DNA of 14,729 nt from Solirubrobacterales bacterium 70-9 (GTDB lineage: Bacteria; Actinomycetota; Thermoleophilia; Solirubrobacterales; 70-9): NCBI GenBank assembly GCA_001898095.1, contig MKSH01000061.1:18417-33145 (forward strand). Reading direction: 5' to 3'. The translations under genes and the position numbers were made by a program. Positions 1-6,104 of the stretch are shown piece by piece (the stretch's first letter is position 1; each line of letters opens with the position of its first letter). Below the pieces are notes generated by a model. That model did no database searches, was not told where the DNA came from, and worked only from the letters and a program-made list of their open reading frames with translations.

Positions 1-56
1 GACGCCCAGGACGCAGGCCTTTCGGGGGAAGTGCGCGGGGTCGGGCGCAGGTCGGG

Positions 57-110
57 GGACGCGGTCGACTTTCACCTTGCCAGGGCAGGGTGAAAGTCGA
101 GAGCGCGTCC
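57..110. repeat. Long hairpin, candidate bidirectional terminator or palindromic repeat
   Basis: Bases 65-80 pair with 85-100 to give a 16-bp stem with one G-U pair (77/88) and a CAGG loop at 81-84. The stem then extends after a small asymmetric internal loop, with 57-63 pairing with 104-110. There is no T-tract, as is common for terminators in high-GC actinobacteria. The flank at 97-111 (TCGAGAGCGCGTCCG) recurs with one change at 2002-2016, beside another hairpin with the same CAGG loop. The pairing is seen directly; the role is inferred. Confidence 0.6.
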
Positions 111-224
111 GGGACTCCTTAAGGAACGCGGAGTTCCGCACGCCTTCCCCGGAGATCGCGACGTCCCTGCGACGACTCCCCGCCGCGACCCACACGGGAC
201 GCGCGCCCTCGCACCTCTCCCCGA

Positions 225-286
225 GGGACGGCCCTCTCGTAGGCGGTCACAGCCTGCCCGGACCGCCTACGAGAGGGCCGCGTCCC
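225..286. repeat. 20-bp perfect inverted repeat, candidate terminator of the TetR-VOC operon
   Basis: Bases 229-248 pair perfectly with 261-280, with a 12-nt loop (249-260). GGGAC at 225-229 can alternatively pair with GTCCC at 282-286 across a two-base bulge, lengthening the stem. A competing small hairpin uses GAGGG (223-227) and CCCTC (232-236). The element lies about 50 bp beyond the stop of the minus-strand VOC gene, where a transcription terminator would be expected. There is no poly-T tail in either direction, so it could equally be a palindromic repeat. Confidence 0.6.
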
Positions 287-338
287 CTACCGCGTCCCTT
301 GCCCGTCCCTCGCCCATCCGCCGAATCGGCCCGGCCCT

Positions 339-716
339 TCAGTCGCCCGCCCCGTGGCAGACGGCCTCGACGTTGTTGCCATCGGGGTCCAGCACGAACG
401 CTCCGTAGTAACCGGGGTGGTAGAGCGGGCGGGGGCTGGGGGCTCCGTTGTCGGTGCCGCCGGCGGCGAGGGCGGCGGCGTGGAAGGCGTCGACGGCGTC
501 GTGGTCGTGCGCCTTGAAGGCGAGGTGGACGCCGCGGACGGCGGGGCGACCGCGGGACATCACCCAGAACCAGGGCTTGCCGTCGGAGCCGCCGAAGCCC
601 GCCGCGGTCGGCATCGGCTCCATCACCACGGCGAGGCCGAGCGGCGCCAGCGCCGTCTCGTAGAAGGCGCGGGAGCGGTCGAAATCACCTACCTCGATAC
701 CGACGTGGTCGAGCAC
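339..716 (-). CDS. VOC family (glyoxalase/bleomycin-resistance fold) protein
   Basis: A 125-residue protein, the usual size of a single-module vicinal-oxygen-chelate protein made of two beta-alpha-beta-beta-beta units. The N-terminal LDHVGIEV strand puts His4 at the usual first metal-ligand position. His64 in GVHLAF and Glu117 in the C-terminal DPDGNNVEAV strand fit the later ligand positions. The YHPGYYGAFVLDPDGNN segment is typical of the glyoxalase-like subgroup. The family includes lyases, dioxygenases and resistance proteins that bind a divalent metal; the substrate cannot be told from sequence. The start is a GTG, 9 nt after the stop of the upstream TetR gene on the same strand, so the two are probably co-transcribed and the regulator may control this gene. 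No signal peptide is visible, so it should be cytoplasmic. Confidence 0.85.
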   Translation of the reverse strand: MLDHVGIEVGDFDRSRAFYETALAPLGLAVVMEPMPTAAGFGGSDGKPWFWVMSRGRPAVRGVHLAFKAHDHDAVDAFHAAALAAGGTDNGAPSPRPLYHPGYYGAFVLDPDGNNVEAVCHGAGD

Positions 717-725
717 GCCGCCAGG

Positions 726-1403
726 CTATCCCGGCATTCCGGCGATGCCAAGCATCCGCGGTACGTAGAACTCGGCGATCTCGGCGGGGCTCATCTCGCC
801 CTCCGACCGGTACCAGGCCCAGACGCTGTTGTGGATGCCGATCAGGGCGCGGGCGAGGAGGACCGGGTCCGTGCGCGGGATCACCTCCGCCTCCATCCCG
901 CCGGCGAGGAAGTCGCGCCAGTTCGCCTCGTAGTCCTTCACCAGGGCGAAGGCGCGCAGCCGCGCCTCCTCCTCGCGCGGCTGCGGCCGCGGGTGGCGGA
1001 CCAGGCCCTGCTCGGCGACCAGCACCCGGGCGCGGCAGACTTCGCGGTCGTCGCGTTCGAAGGTGCCCCAGAGGAGGTTTGGCAGGCCGACGGCGAACTC
1101 GCCCTCGGTCAGCCGCGCGAACTCCGCCTGCGCGTCCTCGATCGCTTCGACCAGGATCTCGAACAGGCACTGCTGCTTCGATTCGAAGTAGTGGTAGAGC
1201 GCCGTCGGCCCCAGCCCCACGGCCGTCGCGACGTCCGCCCACTTCGTGTCTTCGTACCCGTTCTCACCGAAGAGCTTGGTCGCCACGGCGACGATCTCGG
1301 CGCGCTTGCTGCGCGGCGAAGGCCGTGGTTCTGTTCGCTCGCCGTCGCCACTTCCCGGCATCTGCGCTGCCCCCTTCATGTCCGGTTGCCCGCCGTTGTC
1401 CAC
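726..1403 (-). CDS. TetR/AcrR family transcriptional regulator
   Basis: A 225-residue protein with a classic TetR N-terminal DNA-binding domain after a disordered leader of about 30 residues. RAEIVAVATKLFGENGYEDT (34-53) is helix 1 and the turn, and the helix-turn-helix runs through VATAVGLGPTALYHYFESKQ (58-77). The remainder is a helical ligand-binding/dimerisation domain ending in a WAWYRSEGEMSPAEIAEFY segment. That ending is reminiscent of acyl-CoA- or sterol-responsive TetR proteins such as KstR2, but this is weak inference. The GTG start at 1403 is preceded by GGGGA about 8 nt upstream; ATG at 1379 or 1361 would shorten only the disordered leader. It is followed at 9 nt by the VOC gene and divides divergently from the DUF385 gene, the usual arrangement for a local autoregulating repressor. 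Confidence 0.9.
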   Translation of the reverse strand: MDNGGQPDMKGAAQMPGSGDGERTEPRPSPRSKRAEIVAVATKLFGENGYEDTKWADVATAVGLGPTALYHYFESKQQCLFEILVEAIEDAQAEFARLTEGEFAVGLPNLLWGTFERDDREVCRARVLVAEQGLVRHPRPQPREEEARLRAFALVKDYEANWRDFLAGGMEAEVIPRTDPVLLARALIGIHNSVWAWYRSEGEMSPAEIAEFYVPRMLGIAGMPG

Positions 1404-1423
1404 TACACCTGTCCCCTACTGGA
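1399..1423. promoter_or_regulatory. Imperfect palindrome at the TetR start, candidate operator
   Basis: TCCACTAC (1399-1406) and CTACTGGA (1416-1423) form an imperfect inverted repeat, 6 of 8 positions symmetric, around a 9-nt centre. It overlaps the first bases of the TetR gene in the divergent interval with the DUF385 gene. TetR proteins usually bind such palindromes next to their own gene. The match is modest and could be chance. Confidence 0.25.
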
Positions 1424-1522
1424 CGCGCGCAACCCTACACGGGAACCTGACGGGTTTCGCCGGTTATTGATCGGCGTCCGAAAAAGACGCCCCCGGTGAC
1501 CGGACCTGCGAGAATCGCGCCG

Positions 1523-1993
1523 ATGAGCACGGCCGAGCCTCCCGCCGCCTCGCCGGACCGCTTCCAGCAACCGGGCTGGTTCACCCGCAACGTCTTCAAC
1601 AAGGTCGTGGCCGGGTTCACCGCGATGGGGATCAGCCTGATGGGCTCGCGCGTGCTGGAAGTCAAAGGCCGCAAATCGGGCCAGTGGCGGACCACCCCGG
1701 TCAACCTGCTCGAGGTCGATGGGCAGCAATACCTGGTGGCGCCGCGCGGCAACACCCAGTGGGTGCGCAACGTGCGCGCCGCGGGCGGCGGACGCCTGCG
1801 GCTGGGCCGCAAGACCGAGGAATTCAAGGCGACCGAGGTGCTCGACGACAGCCGGGCGACGCTCCTGCGCGCCTACCTGAAGAAGTGGAAGTGGGAGGTC
1901 GGTGCCTTCTTCGACGGCGTCGGTCCCGACTCGACCGACGAGCAGCTCCTAGCGGTCGCCCCGCAGCACCCGATCTTCAAAGTCGACGCCTGA
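1523..1993 (+). CDS. DUF385/Ddn-like deazaflavin-dependent nitroreductase-family protein
   Basis: A 156-residue protein of the actinobacterial split-beta-barrel family that includes mycobacterial Ddn, which uses reduced coenzyme F420 to reduce nitroimidazoles and quinones. Visible family signatures are VLEVKGRKSGQWRTTPVNLL (44-63), with the GRKSG and R-TTPV cofactor-side motifs, and LVAPRGNTQWVRNVRAAGGG (71-90). A C-terminal helix with the substrate-side loop follows. ATG at 1523 is preferred over an in-frame GTG at 1496 because the extra nine residues add nothing recognisable. It is divergent from the TetR gene and convergent with the 2055-2504 gene. Quinone reduction would fit a respiratory context, but the substrate is unknown; many homologues are uncharacterised. 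Confidence 0.85.
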   Translation: MSTAEPPAASPDRFQQPGWFTRNVFNKVVAGFTAMGISLMGSRVLEVKGRKSGQWRTTPVNLLEVDGQQYLVAPRGNTQWVRNVRAAGGGRLRLGRKTEEFKATEVLDDSRATLLRAYLKKWKWEVGAFFDGVGPDSTDEQLLAVAPQHPIFKVDA

Positions 1994-2017
1994 GAGAGCT
2001 TTCGAGAGCGCGCCCGA

Positions 2018-2039
2018 GGAGGGGGTCAGGACTCCCTCC
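2018..2039. terminator. Hairpin between convergent genes, candidate bidirectional terminator
   Basis: Bases 2018-2026 pair with 2031-2039 (9 bp, one G-U) around a CAGG tetraloop (2027-2030). It sits in the 61-bp gap between the stop of the plus-strand DUF385 gene and the stop of the minus-strand membrane-protein gene. A C-rich, T-poor flank follows, as in tail-less actinobacterial terminators. The adjacent 15-mer at 2002-2016 matches 97-111 with one difference. Confidence 0.5.
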
Positions 2040-2054
2040 CCCGCCAAGCCGTCC

Positions 2055-2504
2055 CTACAACCCGCTCGTCGTCGCCGCGCGGACCGCGAGGAAGAAGATC
2101 ACGATGCAGCTGACCGCCATGATCCCCATCTCGCGGCGGACGATCTGCAGGGCGATCTTCTCCTGCGCCTCGGGTGGGAACGATTCGATGTCGAGCTCCC
2201 CGAGCTCGCGCTGGGCGGCGCCGAGCCGCGCACCCTCGGCGATGAACGAGATCACCAGCGGCAGGATCCCGTAGAGGTAGTGGAGGTTTTCCTTCGCCGA
2301 GTGGTCGGTGACCAGCAGCAACCCCCCAAGCGTCGCCTGCACGAAGACCGCCAACTGGGCAAATCTGAGCAGGTACCAGAACGGAACCGACGGACGAATT
2401 TTGTACCAGGCCCAGCCGCCGATGGCGCCGGCAGCGAGGTTGAGCAGGATGACCAGCATCCCGACCGCGATATGCAGACCCAAAATCACGCTAATCCATC
2501 CCAA
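2055..2504 (-). CDS. Four-helix integral membrane protein of unknown function
   Basis: A protein of up to 149 residues with four predicted membrane helices, roughly 5-33, 43-65, 74-95 and 125-144. An acidic amphipathic stretch (about 98-122) lies between helices 3 and 4. Histidines occur in helix 1 (His11), just before helix 3 (His68) and at its start (His75, in ENLHYLYG), which could be heme or metal contacts, though nothing proves it. I do not recognise a named family. The TTG at 2504 has no clear ribosome site. GTG at 2489 is preceded by GGGATGG with 6-nt spacing and may be the true start, giving 144 residues. The gene is divergent from the nuo operon and shares its control region, so a respiratory or membrane-energetics role is possible but only inferred from position. 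Confidence 0.7.
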   Translation of the reverse strand: MGWISVILGLHIAVGMLVILLNLAAGAIGGWAWYKIRPSVPFWYLLRFAQLAVFVQATLGGLLLVTDHSAKENLHYLYGILPLVISFIAEGARLGAAQRELGELDIESFPPEAQEKIALQIVRREMGIMAVSCIVIFFLAVRAATTSGL

Positions 2505-2520
2505 AAGGGTCGGAATTCGG

Positions 2521-2575
2521 CTTGCTGATGCGGAAAATCACTATGTAGCAAGTTGTCACAATGTGGTTGTATAAA
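2521..2575 (+). promoter_or_regulatory. Divergent control region with candidate nuo promoter and inverted repeats
   Basis: This is the most AT-rich stretch of the left half, lying between the divergent membrane-protein gene and nuoA. TATAAA at 2570-2575 is the best -10 candidate for nuo, placing a start site near 2582 and a leader of about 65 nt. No good -35 box stands at normal spacing. CTTGCT (2521-2526) and AGCAAG (2547-2552) form an inverted repeat separated by 20 nt. TTGTCACAA (2553-2561) is a palindrome, and ACAA/TTGT recurs at 2558-2570. These could be operator sites; the regulator is unknown. Confidence 0.4.
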
Positions 2576-2648
2576 GCACGGCTGAGGGTTGCCGAGGGGC
2601 CGTGAACGGGTCCGCTCGCGCCTCGAAACCCGGACATCACACCACTTC

Positions 2649-3026
2649 GTGCTCAAGACCTACTTCCCCATCCTCGTCTTTGCCTTCCTGGGCCTCACGG
2701 TCGGCGGCCTATTCGCGATGCTGAATCACCTGATCGGCCCGAAGAAGCCGAAGGTCGCGACCGCCGCCAGCCGCCGCCAGCAGGAGCCCTACGAGTCCGG
2801 CATCCCGGTCGAGCCGATGAAGAACTTCCGCTTCGGGGTCAGCTTCTACCTGATCGCGATGCTGTTCATCCTCTTCGACATCGAGGTCGTCTTCCTCTAT
2901 CCGGTCGGGGTGATCATGAAGGGGGCCAACAGCTTCTTCGTCCTCGGCGAGCTGATCACCTTCGTGGTGCTGCTGATGCTCGCCTTCGTCTACGTCTGGA
3001 GGAAGGGGGCCCTCGATTGGAGGTAG
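2649..3026 (+). CDS. nuoA: NADH-quinone oxidoreductase subunit A
   Basis: A 125-residue membrane subunit of complex I, the expected size. There are three membrane helices at about 4-28, 63-87 and 97-118. The TM1-TM2 loop carries EPYESGIPVEP (46-56), equivalent to the conserved YECG loop near the quinone site, with Ser where many homologues have Cys. TM2 carries FDIEVVFLYP (76-85) with the conserved acidic pair. GTG at 2649 gives the usual MLKTYFPIL start directly before TM1. An in-frame TTG at 2589 would add an Arg-rich leader unlike the family. No strong ribosome site precedes the GTG. It is the first gene of the nuo operon and overlaps nuoB by 10 nt. NuoA helps form the quinone cavity and the first proton channel with NuoH, J and K. 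Confidence 0.93.
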   Translation: MLKTYFPILVFAFLGLTVGGLFAMLNHLIGPKKPKVATAASRRQQEPYESGIPVEPMKNFRFGVSFYLIAMLFILFDIEVVFLYPVGVIMKGANSFFVLGELITFVVLLMLAFVYVWRKGALDWR

Positions 3027-3685
3027 AGCGCCGCAAATTCGAGGCCCGTCAGGCTTCCGCCCGCGACATGCTGCGCGGCGATCTCGAGGGCGCGGACCTG
3101 GAGAAATACGTCGAAGAGCGGGTCGTCACGACCACCTTCGAGAAAATGTTGAACCTGGCGCGGGCCAACTCGATCTTCCCGCTCACCTTCGGCCTCGCCT
3201 GCTGCGCGATCGAGGCGCCGATCTCAATCGTCACCGCTCGCTACGACCTCGCCCGCTTCGGCGCCGAGGCGCTGCGCGCGTCCCCCCGCCAGGCCGACCT
3301 GATCATCTTGTCGGGCCGGGTCTCGATCAAGATGGCGCCGGTGGTCCGCCGCCTCTACGACCAGATGCTGGAGCCGAAGTGGGCGATCTCGATGGGCGCC
3401 TGTTCCTCCTCCGGCGGCATGTTCGCGAACTACGCCGTGGTCCAGGGCGCCGACAAGTTCATGCCGATCGACCTGCACATCCCCGGCTGCCCGCCGCGCC
3501 CGGAGGCGGTCATGTACGGCTTCAACAAGCTGCAGCGAAAAGTCATCGGCAACCCCGATCAGGGCTGGCGCCAGCGCTACAACGCGGTCGGCACGGAGGA
3601 GTGGGCGCGCGGCGGCCCGGCGTCGCAGCCGAGCGTCGAGGCCGCCGAGGCTTACGAGCTGGCGCGGGAGCTGACCCTTGCCTGA
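3017..3685 (+). CDS. nuoB: NADH-quinone oxidoreductase subunit B (N2 cluster)
   Basis: A 222-residue peripheral-arm subunit that holds the terminal [4Fe-4S] cluster N2, which passes electrons to quinone. The four ligands are visible: adjacent Cys62-Cys63 in GLACCAIE, Cys129 in SMGACSSSGGM and Cys158 in HIPGCPPRPE. RASPRQADL (87-95) and KMAPVVRRLYDQMLEPKW (105-122) are family hallmarks. The start is TTG at 3017, inside the end of nuoA, with GGAGGAAGGGGG at 2998-3009 as a strong ribosome site; the next candidate, ATG at 3069, would remove 17 residues. A 40-residue tail beyond the core is longer than in short mycobacterial forms but resembles that of proteobacterial NuoB. It overlaps nuoC by 8 nt, implying coupled translation. 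Confidence 0.95.
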   Translation: MEVERRKFEARQASARDMLRGDLEGADLEKYVEERVVTTTFEKMLNLARANSIFPLTFGLACCAIEAPISIVTARYDLARFGAEALRASPRQADLIILSGRVSIKMAPVVRRLYDQMLEPKWAISMGACSSSGGMFANYAVVQGADKFMPIDLHIPGCPPRPEAVMYGFNKLQRKVIGNPDQGWRQRYNAVGTEEWARGGPASQPSVEAAEAYELARELTLA

Positions 3686-4187
3686 CGGGCCCGGACTCGA
3701 GCTGCTGCGCGGCGAAATCGACGGCGACGCTCCCGGCGCGGTACTCGCCACCTCCTACGAAAAGGAGCGCGCGGCACTGATCGTCGACCCCGATCGGATC
3801 GTCGAGGTCCTCACCTGGCTGCGCGACACCCCCGGCCAGGGCTACCGCTTCCTCTCCAGCCTCCACGTCGCCGACTACCTACCCGCCGAGCCGCGCTTCG
3901 GCGTCCACTACGAGCTGCTGAACCGCGAGCGGGTCGAGCGCCTCCGCGTCAAAGCGATGCTCCCCACCGAGTCGCCGCAGATCGACTCGGTCACCGATCT
4001 CTTCCCGACCGCCAACTTCCAGGAGCGCGAAGCCTTCGACTTCTTCGGCGTCGTCTTCCACGGCCACCCGGAACTGACCCGCATCCTCCTCCCCGAGGAC
4101 TACGTCGGCTGGCCGCAGCGCCGCGACTTCCCGGTCGGCGGCGAGCCCGTCACCTTCACCTATTCGGAGGCCCGCTATGGCGCCTGA
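3678..4187 (+). CDS. nuoC: NADH-quinone oxidoreductase subunit C
   Basis: A 169-residue protein of the 30-kDa complex I family, which scaffolds the hydrophilic arm next to NuoB and NuoD and carries no cofactor. The family signature is clear: NFQEREAFDFFGVVFHGHPELTRIL spans about 113-137, with the EREAFDFFG turn and HPELTRIL, followed by DYVGWPQRRDFPV (141-153). The first 20 residues are variable. The start is TTG at 3678 with GGGAG at 3666-3670 as ribosome site, 8 nt inside nuoB. It is not fused to nuoD, unlike E. coli where NuoC and NuoD are one protein. It overlaps nuoD by 11 nt. Confidence 0.94.
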   Translation: MPDGPGLELLRGEIDGDAPGAVLATSYEKERAALIVDPDRIVEVLTWLRDTPGQGYRFLSSLHVADYLPAEPRFGVHYELLNRERVERLRVKAMLPTESPQIDSVTDLFPTANFQEREAFDFFGVVFHGHPELTRILLPEDYVGWPQRRDFPVGGEPVTFTYSEARYGA

Positions 4188-5439
4188 GCGCCAGTTCTCC
4201 CAGGCGCTGGTCGACGAGGACCCGGCCCTGCCGACCGTCGCCGACCTCTACGGCGACCTCGACGAGGACCGCACCACCGAGGTGATGACGGTCAACATCG
4301 GCCCGCACCACCCGGCCACCCACGGCGTGCTGCGCCTCGTCGTCGACCTCGAAGGCGAGGTGGTCCGCGACCTCAAGCCGGTGATCGGCTACGTCCATAC
4401 CGGGATCGAAAAGTCCTGCGAGGACAAGAGCTACTGGAAGGTCATCCCCTTCGTCGAGCGGATGGACTACGTCTCCTACTTCTTCCAGATGGAGGCCTAC
4501 TGCGGCGCGGTCGAGCGGTTGATCGGGTTGGAGCTGCCGCCGCGGGCCAAGTACCTGCGGACGATCATGCTGGAGCTGAACCGCATTCACAGCCACCTCG
4601 TCTGGCTGGGGACGACGGCGCTCGACCTCGGCGCGATCTCGATGCTCTGGTACTGCTTCCGCGAGCGCGACCGGATCCTCGACCTCTTCGAAATGGCGAC
4701 CGGGCAGCGGATGCACACCCGTTACTTCCAGGTCGGCGGCGTGATCGAGGACCTGCCGCTCGGCTGGGAGGAGAAGTGCCGCTCCTTCGTCCATGACATG
4801 CCGATCCGGGTGGGCCAGTACGAAGCGCTGCTCGACCGCAACGAGGTCTTCCTGCAGCGCACCAAAGGGGTCGGAATCGTCAGCCGCGAGCGGCTGCTGG
4901 AGCTCGGCGTCACCGGGCCGCTGCTGCGCGCCGCGGGCGAGCCCTGGGACCTGCGCAAGGCCTTCGACTACCTCGCCTACCCGGAGATGGACTTCAAGAT
5001 CCCGGTCGGCACGGTCGGCGACAACTACGACCGCTACCGCGTCCGCGTCGCCGAGATGGTCGAGTCGACGAAGATCATCGGCCAGGCGCTCGAAGCGCTC
5101 CCCGGCGGCCCCTTCATCGCCGAGGACCGCAAGTACGTGCTGCCGCCGCGCTCGGAGCTCTCGACCTCGATGGAGAGCCTGATCCACCACTTCAAGCTCG
5201 TCACCGAGGGCTTCCGCGTCGACCCCGGCGAGATCTACTACGCGATCGAGGGACCGCGCGGGGAGCTCGGCTGCTTCGTCCTCGCCGACGGCTCCTCGAA
5301 GCCGGCCCGCGTCCACTTCCGCGACCCGTCCTTCGTCAACCTGCAGAGCTTCCGCGACATGGCGAAGGACTCCTACGTCGCCGACATGATCTGCTCGCTC
5401 GGCATGCTCGACCCGATCCTCGGCGGGGTCGATCGATGA
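4177..5439 (+). CDS. nuoD: NADH-quinone oxidoreductase subunit D (49-kDa)
   Basis: A 420-residue protein related to the NiFe-hydrogenase large subunit, which forms the quinone-binding pocket with NuoB. VNIGPHHPATHGVLRL (39-54) contains the quinone-head-group loop with His44, His45 and His49. GYVHTGIEK has Thr where E. coli has Arg; Thermus has HTGFEK, so this is a normal variant. The RMHTRYFQVGGVIEDLP segment and the C-terminal DMICSLGMLDPILGGVDR are further family marks. ATG at 4177 has CGGAGG six nt upstream (4165-4170), inside the end of nuoC. It ends in an ATGA overlap with nuoE. No cluster ligands are present, as expected because the hydrogenase metal site was lost in this family. Confidence 0.96.
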   Translation: MAPERQFSQALVDEDPALPTVADLYGDLDEDRTTEVMTVNIGPHHPATHGVLRLVVDLEGEVVRDLKPVIGYVHTGIEKSCEDKSYWKVIPFVERMDYVSYFFQMEAYCGAVERLIGLELPPRAKYLRTIMLELNRIHSHLVWLGTTALDLGAISMLWYCFRERDRILDLFEMATGQRMHTRYFQVGGVIEDLPLGWEEKCRSFVHDMPIRVGQYEALLDRNEVFLQRTKGVGIVSRERLLELGVTGPLLRAAGEPWDLRKAFDYLAYPEMDFKIPVGTVGDNYDRYRVRVAEMVESTKIIGQALEALPGGPFIAEDRKYVLPPRSELSTSMESLIHHFKLVTEGFRVDPGEIYYAIEGPRGELGCFVLADGSSKPARVHFRDPSFVNLQSFRDMAKDSYVADMICSLGMLDPILGGVDR

Positions 5440-6104
5440 GCCCGGTCGACGGCGCGGGAGCCTCGAACCCGAACCTGCCGGTCGACCGCGCGGTCACCGT
5501 CGGGCGCGAGCCGAGCACCAACCCGGAGCAGATCCCGGAGCTCGCCGAAGTCGACTGCCCGGCCGAGCTGCAGGAGCGGATCGAGACCCTGATGGCCCGT
5601 TACCCGGACCGCAAATCGGCCTCGATCCCGGCCCTCTGGGCGGTCCAGGAGCGCTACGGCTGGTGCACCCCCGAGGGGATCCGCCAGGCCGCCGCGGTGA
5701 TGCGGGTCACGCCCGCCTACCTCGAGTCGGTCGCCTCCTTCTACGACCTGCTGCACACGACCCGGGTGGGCGAGCACCGGATCGAGGTCTGCACCAACAT
5801 CAGCTGCTGGATGCGCGGCGGCGACGAGCTGCTCGACGCCTTCCGCGCCGCCGCCGCAGGCGAGGACGTCTTCGTCACCGGCTTCGAGTGCCTGGGCGCC
5901 TGCGACATCGCCCCGATGGCCTCGATCGACCAGCGCTACTTCGGCCCGCTCCTGCCGGGCGAGGCGCAGACGGCGATCGACCAGCTGCTCAGCGGCGACG
6001 CGGTGCTGCCGGAGAAATCGCTGGAGAAGCGGCCACTGGCCGGCGACACCCCGACGCCGGGAGCTTCCGGCGGAGCCGGCGAACCGAACGGGAGCGCGAT
6101 CTGA
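5436..6104 (+). CDS. nuoE: NADH-quinone oxidoreductase subunit E (24-kDa, N1a cluster)
   Basis: A 222-residue thioredoxin-fold [2Fe-2S] subunit of the NADH-dehydrogenase module. The N1a ligands are Cys119 and Cys124 (CTNISC, C-x4-C) and Cys152 and Cys156 (CLGAC, C-x3-C). The helical N-terminal domain has the usual ALWAVQERYGW and ASFYDLL elements. About 38 N-terminal residues and about 30 C-terminal residues (from about 190) extend beyond the core and are Pro/Gly/Ala-rich and probably disordered. The C-terminal tail DNA contains a weak hairpin (arms 6055-6060 and 6067-6072). ATG overlaps the nuoD stop by 4 nt; the stop shares one base with the nuoF ATG. It partners NuoF in electron entry from NADH. 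Confidence 0.95.
   Translation: MSPVDGAGASNPNLPVDRAVTVGREPSTNPEQIPELAEVDCPAELQERIETLMARYPDRKSASIPALWAVQERYGWCTPEGIRQAAAVMRVTPAYLESVASFYDLLHTTRVGEHRIEVCTNISCWMRGGDELLDAFRAAAAGEDVFVTGFECLGACDIAPMASIDQRYFGPLLPGEAQTAIDQLLSGDAVLPEKSLEKRPLAGDTPTPGASGGAGEPNGSAI

Larger units (their letters stand above)
1..338. other. Intergenic region without a supported gene, rich in inverted repeats
   Basis: No convincing coding region is visible here. The open frames are Arg/Pro/Gly-rich translations of GC-rich DNA with no recognisable domain. A frame open from base 1 ends at a TGA at 91-93 and could be the tail of an upstream gene, but nothing supports this. The stretch contains two strong hairpins (57-110 and 225-286), a small one with arms 123-127 and 133-137, and several scattered GTCCC/GGGAC words. 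It lies just downstream of the minus-strand TetR-VOC pair, so a terminator or repeat role is plausible. Confidence 0.6.

Noticed and set aside
57..286. CRISPR array or tRNA in the left intergenic region
   Set aside because: The hairpins differ from each other and are not regularly spaced, and no cloverleaf or anticodon arm can be drawn.
77..517. 146-codon plus-strand frame at the left edge
   Set aside because: It translates hairpin DNA and the antisense of the VOC gene into Arg/Pro-rich sequence, without any recognisable domain.
1496..1522. GTG start at 1496 for the DUF385 gene
   Set aside because: It adds nine residues without family support; ATG at 1523 gives the usual N-terminus.
2544..2561. 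Rex-type NADH-sensor operator upstream of nuo
   Set aside because: Only the right half-site (TCACAA) fits the TTGTGAA-N4-TTCACAA consensus; the left half does not.
6055..6072. Small hairpin in the nuoE tail (CGCCGG, loop GAGCTT, CCGGCG)
   Set aside because: Only 6 bp in very GC-rich Pro/Gly codons; expected by chance and with no match to the other elements.
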